The notes under the pieces: model-generated | What the model was told of the DNA's origin: nothing | The model's database searches: none | Seen by the model: only the letters and a program-made list of their open reading frames with translations | Source of the DNA: M3007 sp046329435 | GTDB taxonomy: Bacteria > Bacteroidota > Bacteroidia > Chitinophagales > Saprospiraceae | Direction of reading: 5' to 3' | NCBI GenBank assembly: GCA_046329435.1 | Contig: JAXLUR010000007.1 | Span: forward strand, 248,001-312,000 | Length of the DNA stretch: 64,000 nt | Program-made: the position numbers and the translations under genes | Shown here: positions 28,836 to 37,532 of the stretch, piece after piece | Numbering within the stretch: position 1 is the first letter of the stretch | Layout: each line of letters starts with the position of its first letter

Positions 28836-29948
28836 ATGAGCCTCCGGTATTTGCTGCTTTTCGGCCTGTTTTTTTTCGCTGCCTGTTCTGCATCCCGCAA
28901 GGCAAAGGCGCCTGCGACGCCCCCGGTTTTTGCCGAACACCCCAGGAACATCATTCTCATGATCGGCGACGGGATGTCGGTGGCGCAGGTGTCGGCAGGG
29001 CTTTACTGGAAAGGCGCCGGAAACTCTGTCTTCGAACGCTTCCCCATTGTCGGTTTTCACAAAAGCTATTCGCACGACGATCTGATCACGGATTCTGCCG
29101 CCGGCGCCACGGCTTTTGCCTGCGGCGAAAAGGCCGATAACAATGCCGTAGGGGTGCTGCCGCCCGACAACCATGCTTGCACGACCATTCTTGAAGACCT
29201 GGATGCGCAGGGCTGGGCGACCGGCATACTGGTCACCTGTTCGGCCACGCACGCTACGCCCGCGGCTTTTATCGCGCATGTGGATATTCGGGCCTACACG
29301 GAAATGATCGCGCTGGGTTATTTGAAAACGTCGCTCGACTGCTTTGTCGGCGGCGGTGAAGACGCCTTCAACGCCCGTCCGGACCGCCGCAACCTCGAAG
29401 ATTCGTTGCGGCAGCGCGGCTATGTGATTCGCCACAGCGCCGCCTTGAAAAAACTGCCGCTCGACGGCTCCCGTCCGTTCATGGTTTTTACAGCCGGGTA
29501 CGAACCCGGAACCGCCTCGGCCGGCCGCCGGTATTTGCCCAACGCCACCCGGCTGGCTCCCCCTTTCCTTTCCCTGCGCAGCGAAAAAGGTTTTTTCCTG
29601 ATGGTTGAAGGCAGCCAGATCGACTGGGCCTGCCATGCGAACGACAAGACCTGGCTGCGGGCCGAACAACTTGATTTTGAGGCAACTGTGCAAGCGGCAC
29701 TCGATTTTGCCGCTGCCGATGGCCATACGCTGGTCATTGTGACGGGCGACCACGAATGCGGTGGGCTTTCGCTGAATGCCGAACCCGGCAACCGGCGCGG
29801 GTTTTCGCCGGTTTTTGCCGAACGCTTGCACACCGGCACCCTCGTACCCGTTTTCGCTTACGGCCCCCGGGCCGAATTGTTCTCCGGTATTTATGAAAAC
29901 ACCGCCCTGCACGAAAAAATGTATGAGGCGCTTGGCCTGAAAAAATAG
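28836..29948 (+). CDS. Alkaline phosphatase (PhoA superfamily) lipoprotein
   Basis: 370 residues from the ATG at 28836. The signal peptide ends in a lipobox (FFAACSAS, Cys about residue 17). Active-site motifs of the PhoA family follow in order: LMIGDGMS (metal Asp), ITDSAAGATAFACG (serine nucleophile in DSA), THATPAAFIAHVDIR, MVEGSQIDWACHAND (zinc ligands) and TGDHECGG. It is expected to release phosphate from organic esters in the periplasm or on the outer membrane. At 370 residues it is shorter than E. coli PhoA (about 450 to 470), lacking some surface insertions. A perfect hairpin lies just upstream of the start. Confidence 0.9.
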   Translation: MSLRYLLLFGLFFFAACSASRKAKAPATPPVFAEHPRNIILMIGDGMSVAQVSAGLYWKGAGNSVFERFPIVGFHKSYSHDDLITDSAAGATAFACGEKADNNAVGVLPPDNHACTTILEDLDAQGWATGILVTCSATHATPAAFIAHVDIRAYTEMIALGYLKTSLDCFVGGGEDAFNARPDRRNLEDSLRQRGYVIRHSAALKKLPLDGSRPFMVFTAGYEPGTASAGRRYLPNATRLAPPFLSLRSEKGFFLMVEGSQIDWACHANDKTWLRAEQLDFEATVQAALDFAAADGHTLVIVTGDHECGGLSLNAEPGNRRGFSPVFAERLHTGTLVPVFAYGPRAELFSGIYENTALHEKMYEALGLKK

Positions 29949-30042
29949 GCTGCCCCTTTGTATCAAACGGCAGCAAGGGCGCAGGAGTGGTGAAATATGG
30001 CGGAAATTGGCGCCGCCAGGGCATTTTTCCCCGTCGTCCTTA

Positions 30043-30050
30043 TACCTTTG
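30043..30050 (+). promoter_or_regulatory. -7 element TACCTTTG of tpiA
   Basis: An exact TAnnTTTG match 46 bases before the ATG at 30097. The nearest upstream TTG is 33 bases away, beyond the usual spacing. Confidence 0.5.
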
Positions 30051-30096
30051 AACGCAAATTTGATTTTTACCAATCGTTCAATTGTTCATCCACATC

Positions 30097-30846
30097 ATGC
30101 GTCAAAAGATTGTAGCCGGCAACTGGAAAATGAATAAAACCCTCGAAGAGGGGCTCGACCTGATCAAATCCGTATTGGACAAGGCGGAAAAACCGAAAGG
30201 CGCCGTGGTTTTCGCCACGCCGTTCATTCATTTGAAAGATGCCGCCAAATTGCTCAAGGTTCGCCGGGGATTTCACCTGGCTGCCCAGAACTGTCATCAT
30301 GAAGAAAAAGGGGCTTACACCGGCGAAGTGTCGGCCGACATGCTGGTTTCGGTCGGGGTTGAATTCGTCGTCCTGGGGCACTCCGAACGCCGGCAGTATT
30401 TTAAGGAAAGCAATGCACAGCTGGCGCAGAAGGTCAATCTTGTCCTTTCCCGCAACCTGCGCCCCATCTTTTGCTGCGGCGAACCCTTGGCAGTGCGCGA
30501 GGAAGGCCGGCATGTAGCCTATGTTGCCAAACAGTTGAAAGCCAGTTTGTTCCACTTGTCCGAGCAACAGTTTCGGCAGGTCGTACTGGCCTACGAACCC
30601 ATTTGGGCAATTGGTACGGGCCGCACCGCCACCAGTGCACAGGCACAAGATATGCATGCCGCCATTCGCACCCTGATTGCCAAAAAATACGGCAAAGCCG
30701 TGGCCGACGACACGACGATCCTTTACGGCGGCTCGGCCAATGCCCAGAATGCAGCCGAGTTGTTCAGCCAGCCGGACGTCGATGGCGGCCTCATTGGCGG
30801 CGCTTCGCTCAAAGCAGACGATTTTGTGGCGGTTATCAATGCGTTA
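30097..30846 (+). CDS. tpiA: Triosephosphate isomerase
   Basis: 250 residues from the ATG at 30097 (MRQKIVAGNWKMNK); an in-frame ATG five codons upstream is less likely. It interconverts dihydroxyacetone phosphate and glyceraldehyde 3-phosphate in glycolysis and gluconeogenesis. The active-site residues are all present: K11 in NWKMN, H95 in GHSERR and E167 in AYEPIWAIGTG, plus the phosphate-binding LYGGSANAQN and GGLIGGASL loops. Length and motifs are standard. It stands alone, with no other glycolytic gene next to it. Confidence 0.96.
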
Positions 30847-30868
30847 TGATAGCGCCCCCGCTCCCTGG

Positions 30869-30977
30869 TCGGCGCCAAAAATCGGTGCGTAAAGTTGATC
30901 GCAAACCACTGTTCCTGGTTTTACCAGACCAAGTACTCGTCTTGAATTGAGGAATATCTATTGATTTTTGGCGCCGA
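30869..30977. repeat. Inverted repeat flanking an 79-bp intergenic segment
   Basis: Perfect 15-base arms TCGGCGCCAAAAATC (30869-30883) and its reverse complement (30963-30977) flank 79 bases between tpiA and the DUF2461 gene. The enclosed segment contains a smaller CTGGTTTTACCAG hairpin. It has the shape of a very small non-autonomous element or a large cruciform. No target-site duplication is evident. Confidence 0.55.
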
Positions 30978-31007
30978 CGCAGCGTGCCGGCGCAACAGCC
31001 AAACAAT

Positions 31008-31682
31008 ATGAGCCACGAATTTCTCCAGTTTCTCTACGACCTGTCGCAAAATAACAACCGCGACTGGTTCGAAAAAAACAAGGCGCGGTATGAAGCGCAG
31101 GTGAAAAAACCTTTCGCACAACTGGTGGGCCAACTGATCGAGCGTATCCGGCTGTTCGATGCCGCGTACGACAACCTTCAACCCAAAGACTGTGTGTTCC
31201 GTATTTACCGCGATACGCGTTTCTCGGCCGATAAAACACCTTACAAAACTCATGTCAGCGCTGTATTCGTGCCCAAGGGCAAACGCACGATGGAGGATAT
31301 GGCTTATCCCGGCTACTATTTTCAGATCGAATACGGCAGCTTGTCGATTGGCGGCGGGGCCTATTTTCTGGACAAACCTGCTTTGCAACAGGTTCGGACG
31401 GCAATTCTGCACGATACCGCCCGTTTTCATCAACTTCTTGAAAACGAGGCTTTTATCCAAAAATACGGAGCAATAAAAGGAGAGAAAAACAAGGTCATGC
31501 CTCCCGAATTCAAGGACGCCGCCAAAACCGAACCCCTGTTGTACAACAAGCAGTTTTATTTCATGGCCGAACTGGACCCGGAAATCAGCCTGCGTCCCGA
31601 TTTTTCCGATTTTGTAGCCGATTATTTCCGCACTGCTCAGCCCCTGAACGAGTTTTTCAGGCAGGCGCTAAAAGCGGGCTGA
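31008..31682 (+). CDS. DUF2461 domain-containing protein
   Basis: 224 residues from the ATG at 31008 (MSHEFLQFLYDLSQNNNRDWF). A GTG eight codons upstream is possible but lacks family sequence. The family pattern is clear: NNNRDWFEKNKARYE at the N-terminus, FRIYRDTRFSADKTPYKTHVSA in the middle, and GGGAYFLDKPALQQVR. Its function is unknown; the conserved Arg/Asp/Lys cluster has suggested an enzyme to some authors, which I cannot test here. It has no signal peptide and is likely cytoplasmic. It ends eight bases from the convergent S41-like gene. Confidence 0.88.
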   Translation: MSHEFLQFLYDLSQNNNRDWFEKNKARYEAQVKKPFAQLVGQLIERIRLFDAAYDNLQPKDCVFRIYRDTRFSADKTPYKTHVSAVFVPKGKRTMEDMAYPGYYFQIEYGSLSIGGGAYFLDKPALQQVRTAILHDTARFHQLLENEAFIQKYGAIKGEKNKVMPPEFKDAAKTEPLLYNKQFYFMAELDPEISLRPDFSDFVADYFRTAQPLNEFFRQALKAG

Positions 31683-31690
31683 GGCTGCCT

Positions 31691-32959
31691 CTAATTCTTC
31701 GGGTATTTGCGAACGTAGTTCAGCACTGGGTCTCTGCCGTTGCGGAAGTCGTCGAAACTCGGCTCGATAACCTTGTCGGGCTCGAGGGCAGACGGGTTGC
31801 CATCCATAATTTGCATAAAACGGGTGGAATGGACCACTTTCAGCCTCGAATTGGGCAGGGTGAACGAACGAACCTCTCCGTAATGATTCGGTTTTTCAGC
31901 CGGCGCATCGCCGATCAGCGTTGCCTTGGTGCCGTTTTGGAAAACTGTGGCAATCTGTACCGCAGAAGAAAAAGTGTAAAGGTTGACGGCCACGAACAGC
32001 CGGTCTTTGGTATTGATGTCGGGTAATTCCGAGATGCGTTTGGCAAAATTTACCCCGTCGGCCGCCGCGCCACCGTTGTTGAAGCGCAGATCGAAGAACA
32101 ATTTGGCGTCGGGATGTTGCCGCATCAGGAAAATAATGGAATCGGCCAGCGGCTGAAACGGCGGCAGTTGCTCCGCCATGAGCGAATCGCCGCTGGCGAG
32201 CGCCATTTCGCGACTTGCGCAACGGTTGTACTGGACGTACACCACTTTTTCCGCTTCCAGCCAGTTCACAAAAAACAAGTATTGCAAGGGTTGCCAGCGC
32301 AGATCAGGGTCTTTGGGCTGAATCTGGGCAGGTTGCATGTCTGCTTTGTTGGACGGGTCGATCGGGAACACCTTCATGTTTTGCAGTTTGCCAGGCTGCA
32401 CCTCGTAGGTGAGCAGCAGGGTGTCGCTGGCGCTGACACCTGCCTGCCTGAACGCCGCGGGAAAACGGAACCAGTTGATACCGTCTTTGTGCAGGCAATA
32501 TTTGTTCTCCAGACCGACGTACCGGCCCACTTTTTCCAGGGCTTTGTCGGTGTCCATACCATTGATTTTGACAATTTTTTTGCCCAAGATGGCTTGAAAC
32601 CGCTTGGTGGTACCGCTGACGTACACCCCGTCGCTGTACCAGCCGAGCCCAAGTGGAATAGGGATGGTTTTCTGCAACAGCGGAATCAGGTCGAGGCGGG
32701 TATGGGCATCGCCGGGCGCGGAAAGAATGGCCTGTATTTCCAGCGCGATATCGAGGTCGCTGCGCCCGTCGAGGTGTTGTTCGAGGGTGTTCAGGCTGTT
32801 CTGAAACTGCTCGGCATACGGCTGTGTCTTGAACAGGGGGTGCCGGGCCGGAAGGGTGGTGCGCAGGTATTCGATATCGGCGCGCCATTGTTCGGGAGCG
32901 GTTTGCGCCTGACAAACGGCAACAACCAAAGACAGCGCAAAAAACGCGATGTTTTTCAT
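31691..32959 (-). CDS. Secreted S41-like peptidase family protein
   Basis: 422 residues with a signal peptide (MKNIAFFALSLVVAVCQAQ). The C-terminal half has the S41 (tail-specific protease) core: KLFFDLRFNNGGAAADG in the place of the DLRxNxGG strand, then LYTFSSAVQIATVFQN, where the serine of FSSA matches the usual nucleophile position, and the later IGDAPAEKPNHYGE. A helical N-terminal region (about 25-110) and a PDZ-like stretch (GWYSDGVYVSG) precede it. A periplasmic peptidase role is plausible. The divergence at several positions means activity is uncertain. Confidence 0.7.
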   Translation of the reverse strand: MKNIAFFALSLVVAVCQAQTAPEQWRADIEYLRTTLPARHPLFKTQPYAEQFQNSLNTLEQHLDGRSDLDIALEIQAILSAPGDAHTRLDLIPLLQKTIPIPLGLGWYSDGVYVSGTTKRFQAILGKKIVKINGMDTDKALEKVGRYVGLENKYCLHKDGINWFRFPAAFRQAGVSASDTLLLTYEVQPGKLQNMKVFPIDPSNKADMQPAQIQPKDPDLRWQPLQYLFFVNWLEAEKVVYVQYNRCASREMALASGDSLMAEQLPPFQPLADSIIFLMRQHPDAKLFFDLRFNNGGAAADGVNFAKRISELPDINTKDRLFVAVNLYTFSSAVQIATVFQNGTKATLIGDAPAEKPNHYGEVRSFTLPNSRLKVVHSTRFMQIMDGNPSALEPDKVIEPSFDDFRNGRDPVLNYVRKYPKN

Positions 32960-33045
32960 AGCACAGTGATGCGACGCAGAGCCTTCGCGGCCGCGTCATG
33001 GAGTGACAAACGAATTGGAACAATCAAAGATTTGAGGTTCGGGTT

Positions 33046-34611
33046 TTAAAACCAGCCTGTTTTTTTCCGGCGCGTGGTGCTGCGTCCGCCCAGCCCGAGT
33101 ACACCCAGCAATCCGCGAGCTAGGCCGGTCGCAAGCGTGCGGCCGAACTGACGGGCAGCCGGATTTTCGAGCACTTCTTCAAACACAGACTTTTCTTCCT
33201 TGCCGCCCGAGCGCTGTTGTTGCTGTTGCGGAGCCTGAGCGGGCTGTGCCTGGTTCACTTCCTGGATTTTCTCCATCAGGATTTCGTAGGCGCTTTCGCG
33301 ATCGACCACCTGGTTGTATTTGCGCACCAGTTCGGAGCGGTTGATGATGTTGTCGATCTCGACCGGCGTCAGCACGTCCATGCGGCTTTCGGGTGCGCGC
33401 ATGAGGGTGTGTGCCAGCGGCGTCGGAATACCTTTTTCATTCAAAACGCTCACAATAGCTTCGCCGATACCGAGGTTGGTTAGCAGGTCTTCTGTCTGGT
33501 ACCACTTGGTGATCGGGTAGTTTTCGGCGGCCAGTTTGATGGCTTTGCGGTCTTTGGCCGTGAAAGCACGCAGGGAGTGTTGAATTTTCAGACCCAATTG
33601 AGCCAGAATGCTTTCCGGCACGTCAGCCGGGTTTTGGGTAATGAAATAGATCCCGATTCCTTTGGAGCGAACCAGTTTGATGATGGCTTCGAGTTGCTGC
33701 ATGAGGGCTGCCGAGGCTTCCTGAAAAACCAGGTGGGCTTCGTCGATGAAGATGCAAAGTTTGGGTTGCTCCACGTCGCCTTCCTCTGGGAAAGACGCGT
33801 AAATCTCGGCCAGCATTTGCAACATGAAGGTACTGAACAGTTTGGGGCGGTCCTGAATATCGGTCAGGCGCACGATACTGATCATGCCGCGGCCGTTTTC
33901 GTCGATGCGGGCGAGGTCGTGCACGTCGAAGGAAATTTCACCGAAGAATGTTTCGGCGCCCTGTTGTTCCAGTTCCACCACCTTGCGGAGGATGGTGCCG
34001 GCGGTAGCGCTGCTGAATTGCCCGAATTCGGCTTCGATGGCTTCCTTACCCTCGTTTCCGAGGTACTGGAGCACTTTTTTGAAGTCTTTCAGATCGAGCA
34101 GGGGAAGGTTGTTGTCGTCGCAATATTTGAATACGACCGACACCACGCCGCCCTGGGTATCGTTGAGGCCGAGAATCCGGCTGAACAGTACGGGGCCGAA
34201 TTCGCTCACCGTGGCGCGCAAACGGGCGCCTTTTTCCCCCGAAAGGGTCAGAAATTCCACCGTGTTGCCCGTGGGGTGCCAGGTAATGCCAATCTTGCCG
34301 GCACGGTCGGTGATCTTCGGGTTGTCGGTGCCCGGCATGGCGACGCCGGAAAGGTCGCCTTTGATGTCCATCAGCAAAGAGGGGACGCCATTGGCCGCCA
34401 GTTGTTCGGCGATGGCCTGAAGGCTTTTGGTTTTGCCGGTACCCGTGGCGCCGGCGATAAGGCCGTGGCGGTTCATGGTGCGCAGCGGCACCTTGATCTG
34501 GAGGCCCTGAATGGCCTGCCCGTCGAGCATGGCGCCGCCGAGTACGATGCTGTTGCCGGAAAACGTATATCCGGCCTGTATTTCCGCAGTAAATTCTTCG
34601 ATTTTGGACAT
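33046..34611 (-). CDS. HerA-like ATPase (DUF853/YjgR family)
   Basis: 521 residues from the ATG at 34611 (MSKIEEFTAE); the open frame reaches 34671 without family sequence. The DUF853 fold is plain: GLIAGATGTGKTKSLQ (Walker A), SLLMDIKGDLSGVAMPG, CIFIDEAHLVFQ (Walker B) and IGIYFITQNPADVPESI. Relatives form hexameric HerA/FtsK-type motor ATPases. The actual role of the YjgR branch is unknown. The tail has a Gln-rich linker (AQAPQQQQQR) and a basic end (RSTTRRKKTGWF). It has a well-formed promoter and is monocistronic by context. Confidence 0.88.
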   Translation of the reverse strand: MSKIEEFTAEIQAGYTFSGNSIVLGGAMLDGQAIQGLQIKVPLRTMNRHGLIAGATGTGKTKSLQAIAEQLAANGVPSLLMDIKGDLSGVAMPGTDNPKITDRAGKIGITWHPTGNTVEFLTLSGEKGARLRATVSEFGPVLFSRILGLNDTQGGVVSVVFKYCDDNNLPLLDLKDFKKVLQYLGNEGKEAIEAEFGQFSSATAGTILRKVVELEQQGAETFFGEISFDVHDLARIDENGRGMISIVRLTDIQDRPKLFSTFMLQMLAEIYASFPEEGDVEQPKLCIFIDEAHLVFQEASAALMQQLEAIIKLVRSKGIGIYFITQNPADVPESILAQLGLKIQHSLRAFTAKDRKAIKLAAENYPITKWYQTEDLLTNLGIGEAIVSVLNEKGIPTPLAHTLMRAPESRMDVLTPVEIDNIINRSELVRKYNQVVDRESAYEILMEKIQEVNQAQPAQAPQQQQQRSGGKEEKSVFEEVLENPAARQFGRTLATGLARGLLGVLGLGGRSTTRRKKTGWF

Positions 34612-34637
34612 AGAATGCTGATTGTGTAATTGCCGGG

Positions 34638-34671
34638 CAAAATTAGGGCGACACGGCAAATTATCTATCAA
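34638..34671 (-). promoter_or_regulatory. Promoter TTG-N23-TAATTTTG
   Basis: On the minus strand TTG (34669-34671) and TAATTTTG (34638-34645) are 23 bases apart, within the Bacteroidota range. It lies 26 bases before the ATG at 34611. Confidence 0.65.
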
Positions 34672-34698
34672 TGAAACGTTAACTGGCGGAACCGCTTT

Positions 34699-36744
34699 TC
34701 ATTCCACGAGAATCTCATCTACGAAAACCCAGCATTTCTGCCCCTTGCCGGGGTGCCAGGCCGGGTTTTTTAACAAACTCTCCACCTGTACCTTCAAATA
34801 CCGGCAGGCGACAGGCTTTGCCAAAGGCTCGCTCAACAGGTGGGTTTTCGTGTCCTGCATCGACGTGTTGACCGGGTACTGCCGGTCCAGCTGGCGCGTC
34901 CAGGTTTTGCCGTCGGCAGACGTCCAGACGTGCAGCCCACGCGGCGCGAAGATCCAGGAGTTGTTGTTTTCGAGGCAATGCACGCTCAATCGGCCGACTT
35001 CCCGCATTTCGCCCAGATCAAGCGTAGCGTTCAGGTGTTCGCCTTCGTAGCCCAGGTAGGCCTTGTCGAAATGGTTGTCTGAAATACGGCCGTCGTACAG
35101 CGATCTGGCGCCGTCGCCGGGGTATTTCGGGCTGGGCGGCGCGGCCAGGTTGGCCGAGGCAATCTTGTATTTGCGCTTCACGAAAGAGGCTTCCACGATC
35201 GGGCTGTTGGCCCAGCCGGGCTTGGCGGCAATGGCTCTGATCTTGGTGGTCTGGTTGAACGTCAGGGGCTGGCCTTTGTATGCGAACGACTGGGTGGTCG
35301 GAGAGGCTTCGTCGAGGGTGTAATACACCTCCACCAGTTTGGGAAAATCGATCGCCACTTGTACAGTATCTTCAAAAATGTTGCGGGCAAAAAGAATTTT
35401 CGGCGGCCGAAGCGGGAGCGGGGTCGTATTGCTGTCGGCAGGGGCGCCCGTGTCTATTTTTAATGCAGGCAGTTGACTGCCAAGCTGTTGCAGACCGCTT
35501 GCGCTGACGGCAGTCTGCCAGCAGTACAGGGCGCGCAAGTGTTTCAGCCCGGCAAGGCTGCCCACTCCCTTGTCGCTCACGGATGTGCCGGAGAGGTTGA
35601 TAAATTCGAGGAAAGGCGACGCTGCGAGCTTCGCCAGCATGGCATCGGTCGTCTGCGTGCGGGCCAGGTGGAGGCGGGTGAGGTGTGGCAAATCCGGCAG
35701 TTTTTCCCAAAGTGCTGCGTCCAGATTGGTGCCCGAAAGGTCGAGGTCCACCACTTGTCCGCTCAACGGCCGCAATGCCGAGAGCGCCTGCCCGTCGAGT
35801 TTGCGGTTGCCGGCAAAAGAAACCGACAGCCAGGGCAGATCGATGCCCAGCGGCATCACCGAGGCGCCGGCTGCCCGAAGTTTTTCAAGGTCGGCAGCGG
35901 AAGCGGCGCTCACCTTAAGATCGAAAACCGGGCTGTGCGGAGGGGGGGCAAAGCTGTTCAGTATTTTTTCGATACTCGAATCTGCCGGCATATCGGCCAG
36001 TTTTTTCTGAAAATCAGCGCCCTGCGCAATCCACCAGCGCAGCAGCGCCAGTTCGTTGGCAGAGAGTTGCGGCTTTCCCGCGGGCGGCATGTGGTCGTCG
36101 TCGTGCAGGGGAAGCAGGATTTTTTGCAACAGCGGACTTTCATCGGGGCGGCCGGGGATCAGCACCGAACCGTTTTCGCCACCCGCCAGAATGCTTTCCG
36201 GCGAACTCAGGTCGAGGCCTCCCTTTTTCTTTCCCGGGCGATGGCAGCCCTGGCATTTTGTTTTTAAAACAGGTTGAACAATGTCTTGAAAAACAATGCT
36301 TTGTGGAGATATTGCCGGGGGCGTTTCGGTCCGCTCGGGCGTTTTTTCTTCTTTTTCAAAAAGGTAGTTTTCGCCGTGGGTCAGCGAACCGCCGAAATGC
36401 CCTGTGGCAATCAGTGCACCCACACACAAGCCCAGCGCGGGAAGCCCGGCCCTTTGGTTGCGAAGCGCCCAGGCCGCCACCGCCAGGCCAGCCGTACCAA
36501 AACCGAGCCATTGGTGCCGCCAGAGCAGGTCTTCGTCGTAGCCACCCTCCCGAGCCAGCAGCCAGCCGCAGGCGGCCGACAAAACCGCCGTGAGGGCGCC
36601 CCAGCCCAGCAGGAGCCGGGCGGCGTTTTGGCTATCTTTTTGCCGGCGATATAGCCCCGTTAATTCAAAAAACAGGGCAAAAGCCAGCAAGCCGATCGGA
36701 AGATGGAGGAGCAGGAGGTGAAGGCGACCTAGAAGGGTGAGCAT
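34699..36744 (-). CDS. DUF2231 membrane - planctomycete cytochrome c - LRR - chitobiase-like fusion protein
   Basis: 681 residues. Residues about 5-125 are four membrane helices of DUF2231 type (LHLLLLHLPIGLLAFALFFEL). Next is a planctomycete-type cytochrome c domain with the haem motif CQGCH in VLKTKCQGCHRPGKKKGG and the late DDDHMPPAGKP Met ligand region. A leucine-rich repeat segment follows (about 290-420: LDLSGTNLDAALWEKLPDLPHL and so on), then a chitobiase/FN3-like domain (VEVYYTLDEASP) and a C-terminal discoidin-like domain (SLYDGRISDNHFDKAYLG ... WVFVDEILVE). It is the last gene of the minus-strand cluster. Probably a membrane-anchored periplasmic redox/sensor protein; substrate unknown. 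Confidence 0.82.
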   Translation of the reverse strand: MLTLLGRLHLLLLHLPIGLLAFALFFELTGLYRRQKDSQNAARLLLGWGALTAVLSAACGWLLAREGGYDEDLLWRHQWLGFGTAGLAVAAWALRNQRAGLPALGLCVGALIATGHFGGSLTHGENYLFEKEEKTPERTETPPAISPQSIVFQDIVQPVLKTKCQGCHRPGKKKGGLDLSSPESILAGGENGSVLIPGRPDESPLLQKILLPLHDDDHMPPAGKPQLSANELALLRWWIAQGADFQKKLADMPADSSIEKILNSFAPPPHSPVFDLKVSAASAADLEKLRAAGASVMPLGIDLPWLSVSFAGNRKLDGQALSALRPLSGQVVDLDLSGTNLDAALWEKLPDLPHLTRLHLARTQTTDAMLAKLAASPFLEFINLSGTSVSDKGVGSLAGLKHLRALYCWQTAVSASGLQQLGSQLPALKIDTGAPADSNTTPLPLRPPKILFARNIFEDTVQVAIDFPKLVEVYYTLDEASPTTQSFAYKGQPLTFNQTTKIRAIAAKPGWANSPIVEASFVKRKYKIASANLAAPPSPKYPGDGARSLYDGRISDNHFDKAYLGYEGEHLNATLDLGEMREVGRLSVHCLENNNSWIFAPRGLHVWTSADGKTWTRQLDRQYPVNTSMQDTKTHLLSEPLAKPVACRYLKVQVESLLKNPAWHPGKGQKCWVFVDEILVE

Positions 36745-36779
36745 TAGTAAAAAAGGGTGATGGGTGGAAAAAACGATTT

Positions 36780-37532
36780 TCAGGGGTCTTGAATCCGCGG
36801 CAGCAAACGGGTTTCAAAGTTGTCGAGCATGGCTTGTCGCAAGGCTGCCGAAGAGCGCCCGCGACTGGTAGATTGAAGCAGGGTGAGCCGCGTTTGGCGC
36901 TCGCCGATCGAATCCACTTTGACGGTATAAGTGCAATAGGGCCCCACCGACGACATGCGCTGACTGGACATCCACAGCGTGTCGGGGTTGTTGGCTGTCA
37001 GGTAATGCGCATAAACGCTCCAAACTGAATCGGCCGCCATTCGCTGGCGAAGGGTCGATTCGGAACAGTTGAAATCATAGGGCTTGTCAAATTGTTCAAA
37101 CGCTACCATACTTGTCGCGGCAAACGCCAGCACAGCCAGCGTCAGTGGCGCCCAGCGCGGGATTGGGCAGGCGACGGCCCTGGAAGCGTACCCGATCGAC
37201 AAAGGCGTCATGAGCAGCGCCCAAAGGTCGGTCGGGTCAACCGTGCGCGCCAGCGGCCAGATGCCCAACGCGTTCCAGGCATCGAGCAAGGGCTGACTGA
37301 GCGGCATTTTCCAAAAAACAAACACCCCGGCTGTGAGCGCCACAATCAGTTGCTTCCGCTTGGGAAACAAGGCCATCCAGAACAAAGGGAAGATGAATAA
37401 CCCCGCGAAATCGGAGAGTTTGCCGGTGATCTGGTTGTGAAAAACAGGCTTCCAATACCAGTCGTTGAGCAGCAAAACTGCGAGACCCAGCAGAAAGCCT
37501 GACGAAGCAAAAATTCGAAAACGGTCTTTCAT
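36780..37532 (-). CDS. Hypothetical membrane protein of the planctomycete-type cluster
   Basis: 250 residues. About five hydrophobic helices occupy the first 145 residues (for example FLLGLAVLLLNDWYW, FAGLFIFPLFWMALF and LWALLMTPLSIGYASRAV). The C-terminal 105 residues are soluble, contain two cysteines (NCSEST and GPYCTYT) and should be outside the cytoplasm. I do not recognise a family. Its start overlaps the stop of the previous gene by four bases (ATGA) and its end lies 35 bases before the next gene, so it is co-transcribed with the cluster. Confidence 0.75.
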   Translation of the reverse strand: MKDRFRIFASSGFLLGLAVLLLNDWYWKPVFHNQITGKLSDFAGLFIFPLFWMALFPKRKQLIVALTAGVFVFWKMPLSQPLLDAWNALGIWPLARTVDPTDLWALLMTPLSIGYASRAVACPIPRWAPLTLAVLAFAATSMVAFEQFDKPYDFNCSESTLRQRMAADSVWSVYAHYLTANNPDTLWMSSQRMSSVGPYCTYTVKVDSIGERQTRLTLLQSTSRGRSSAALRQAMLDNFETRLLPRIQDP

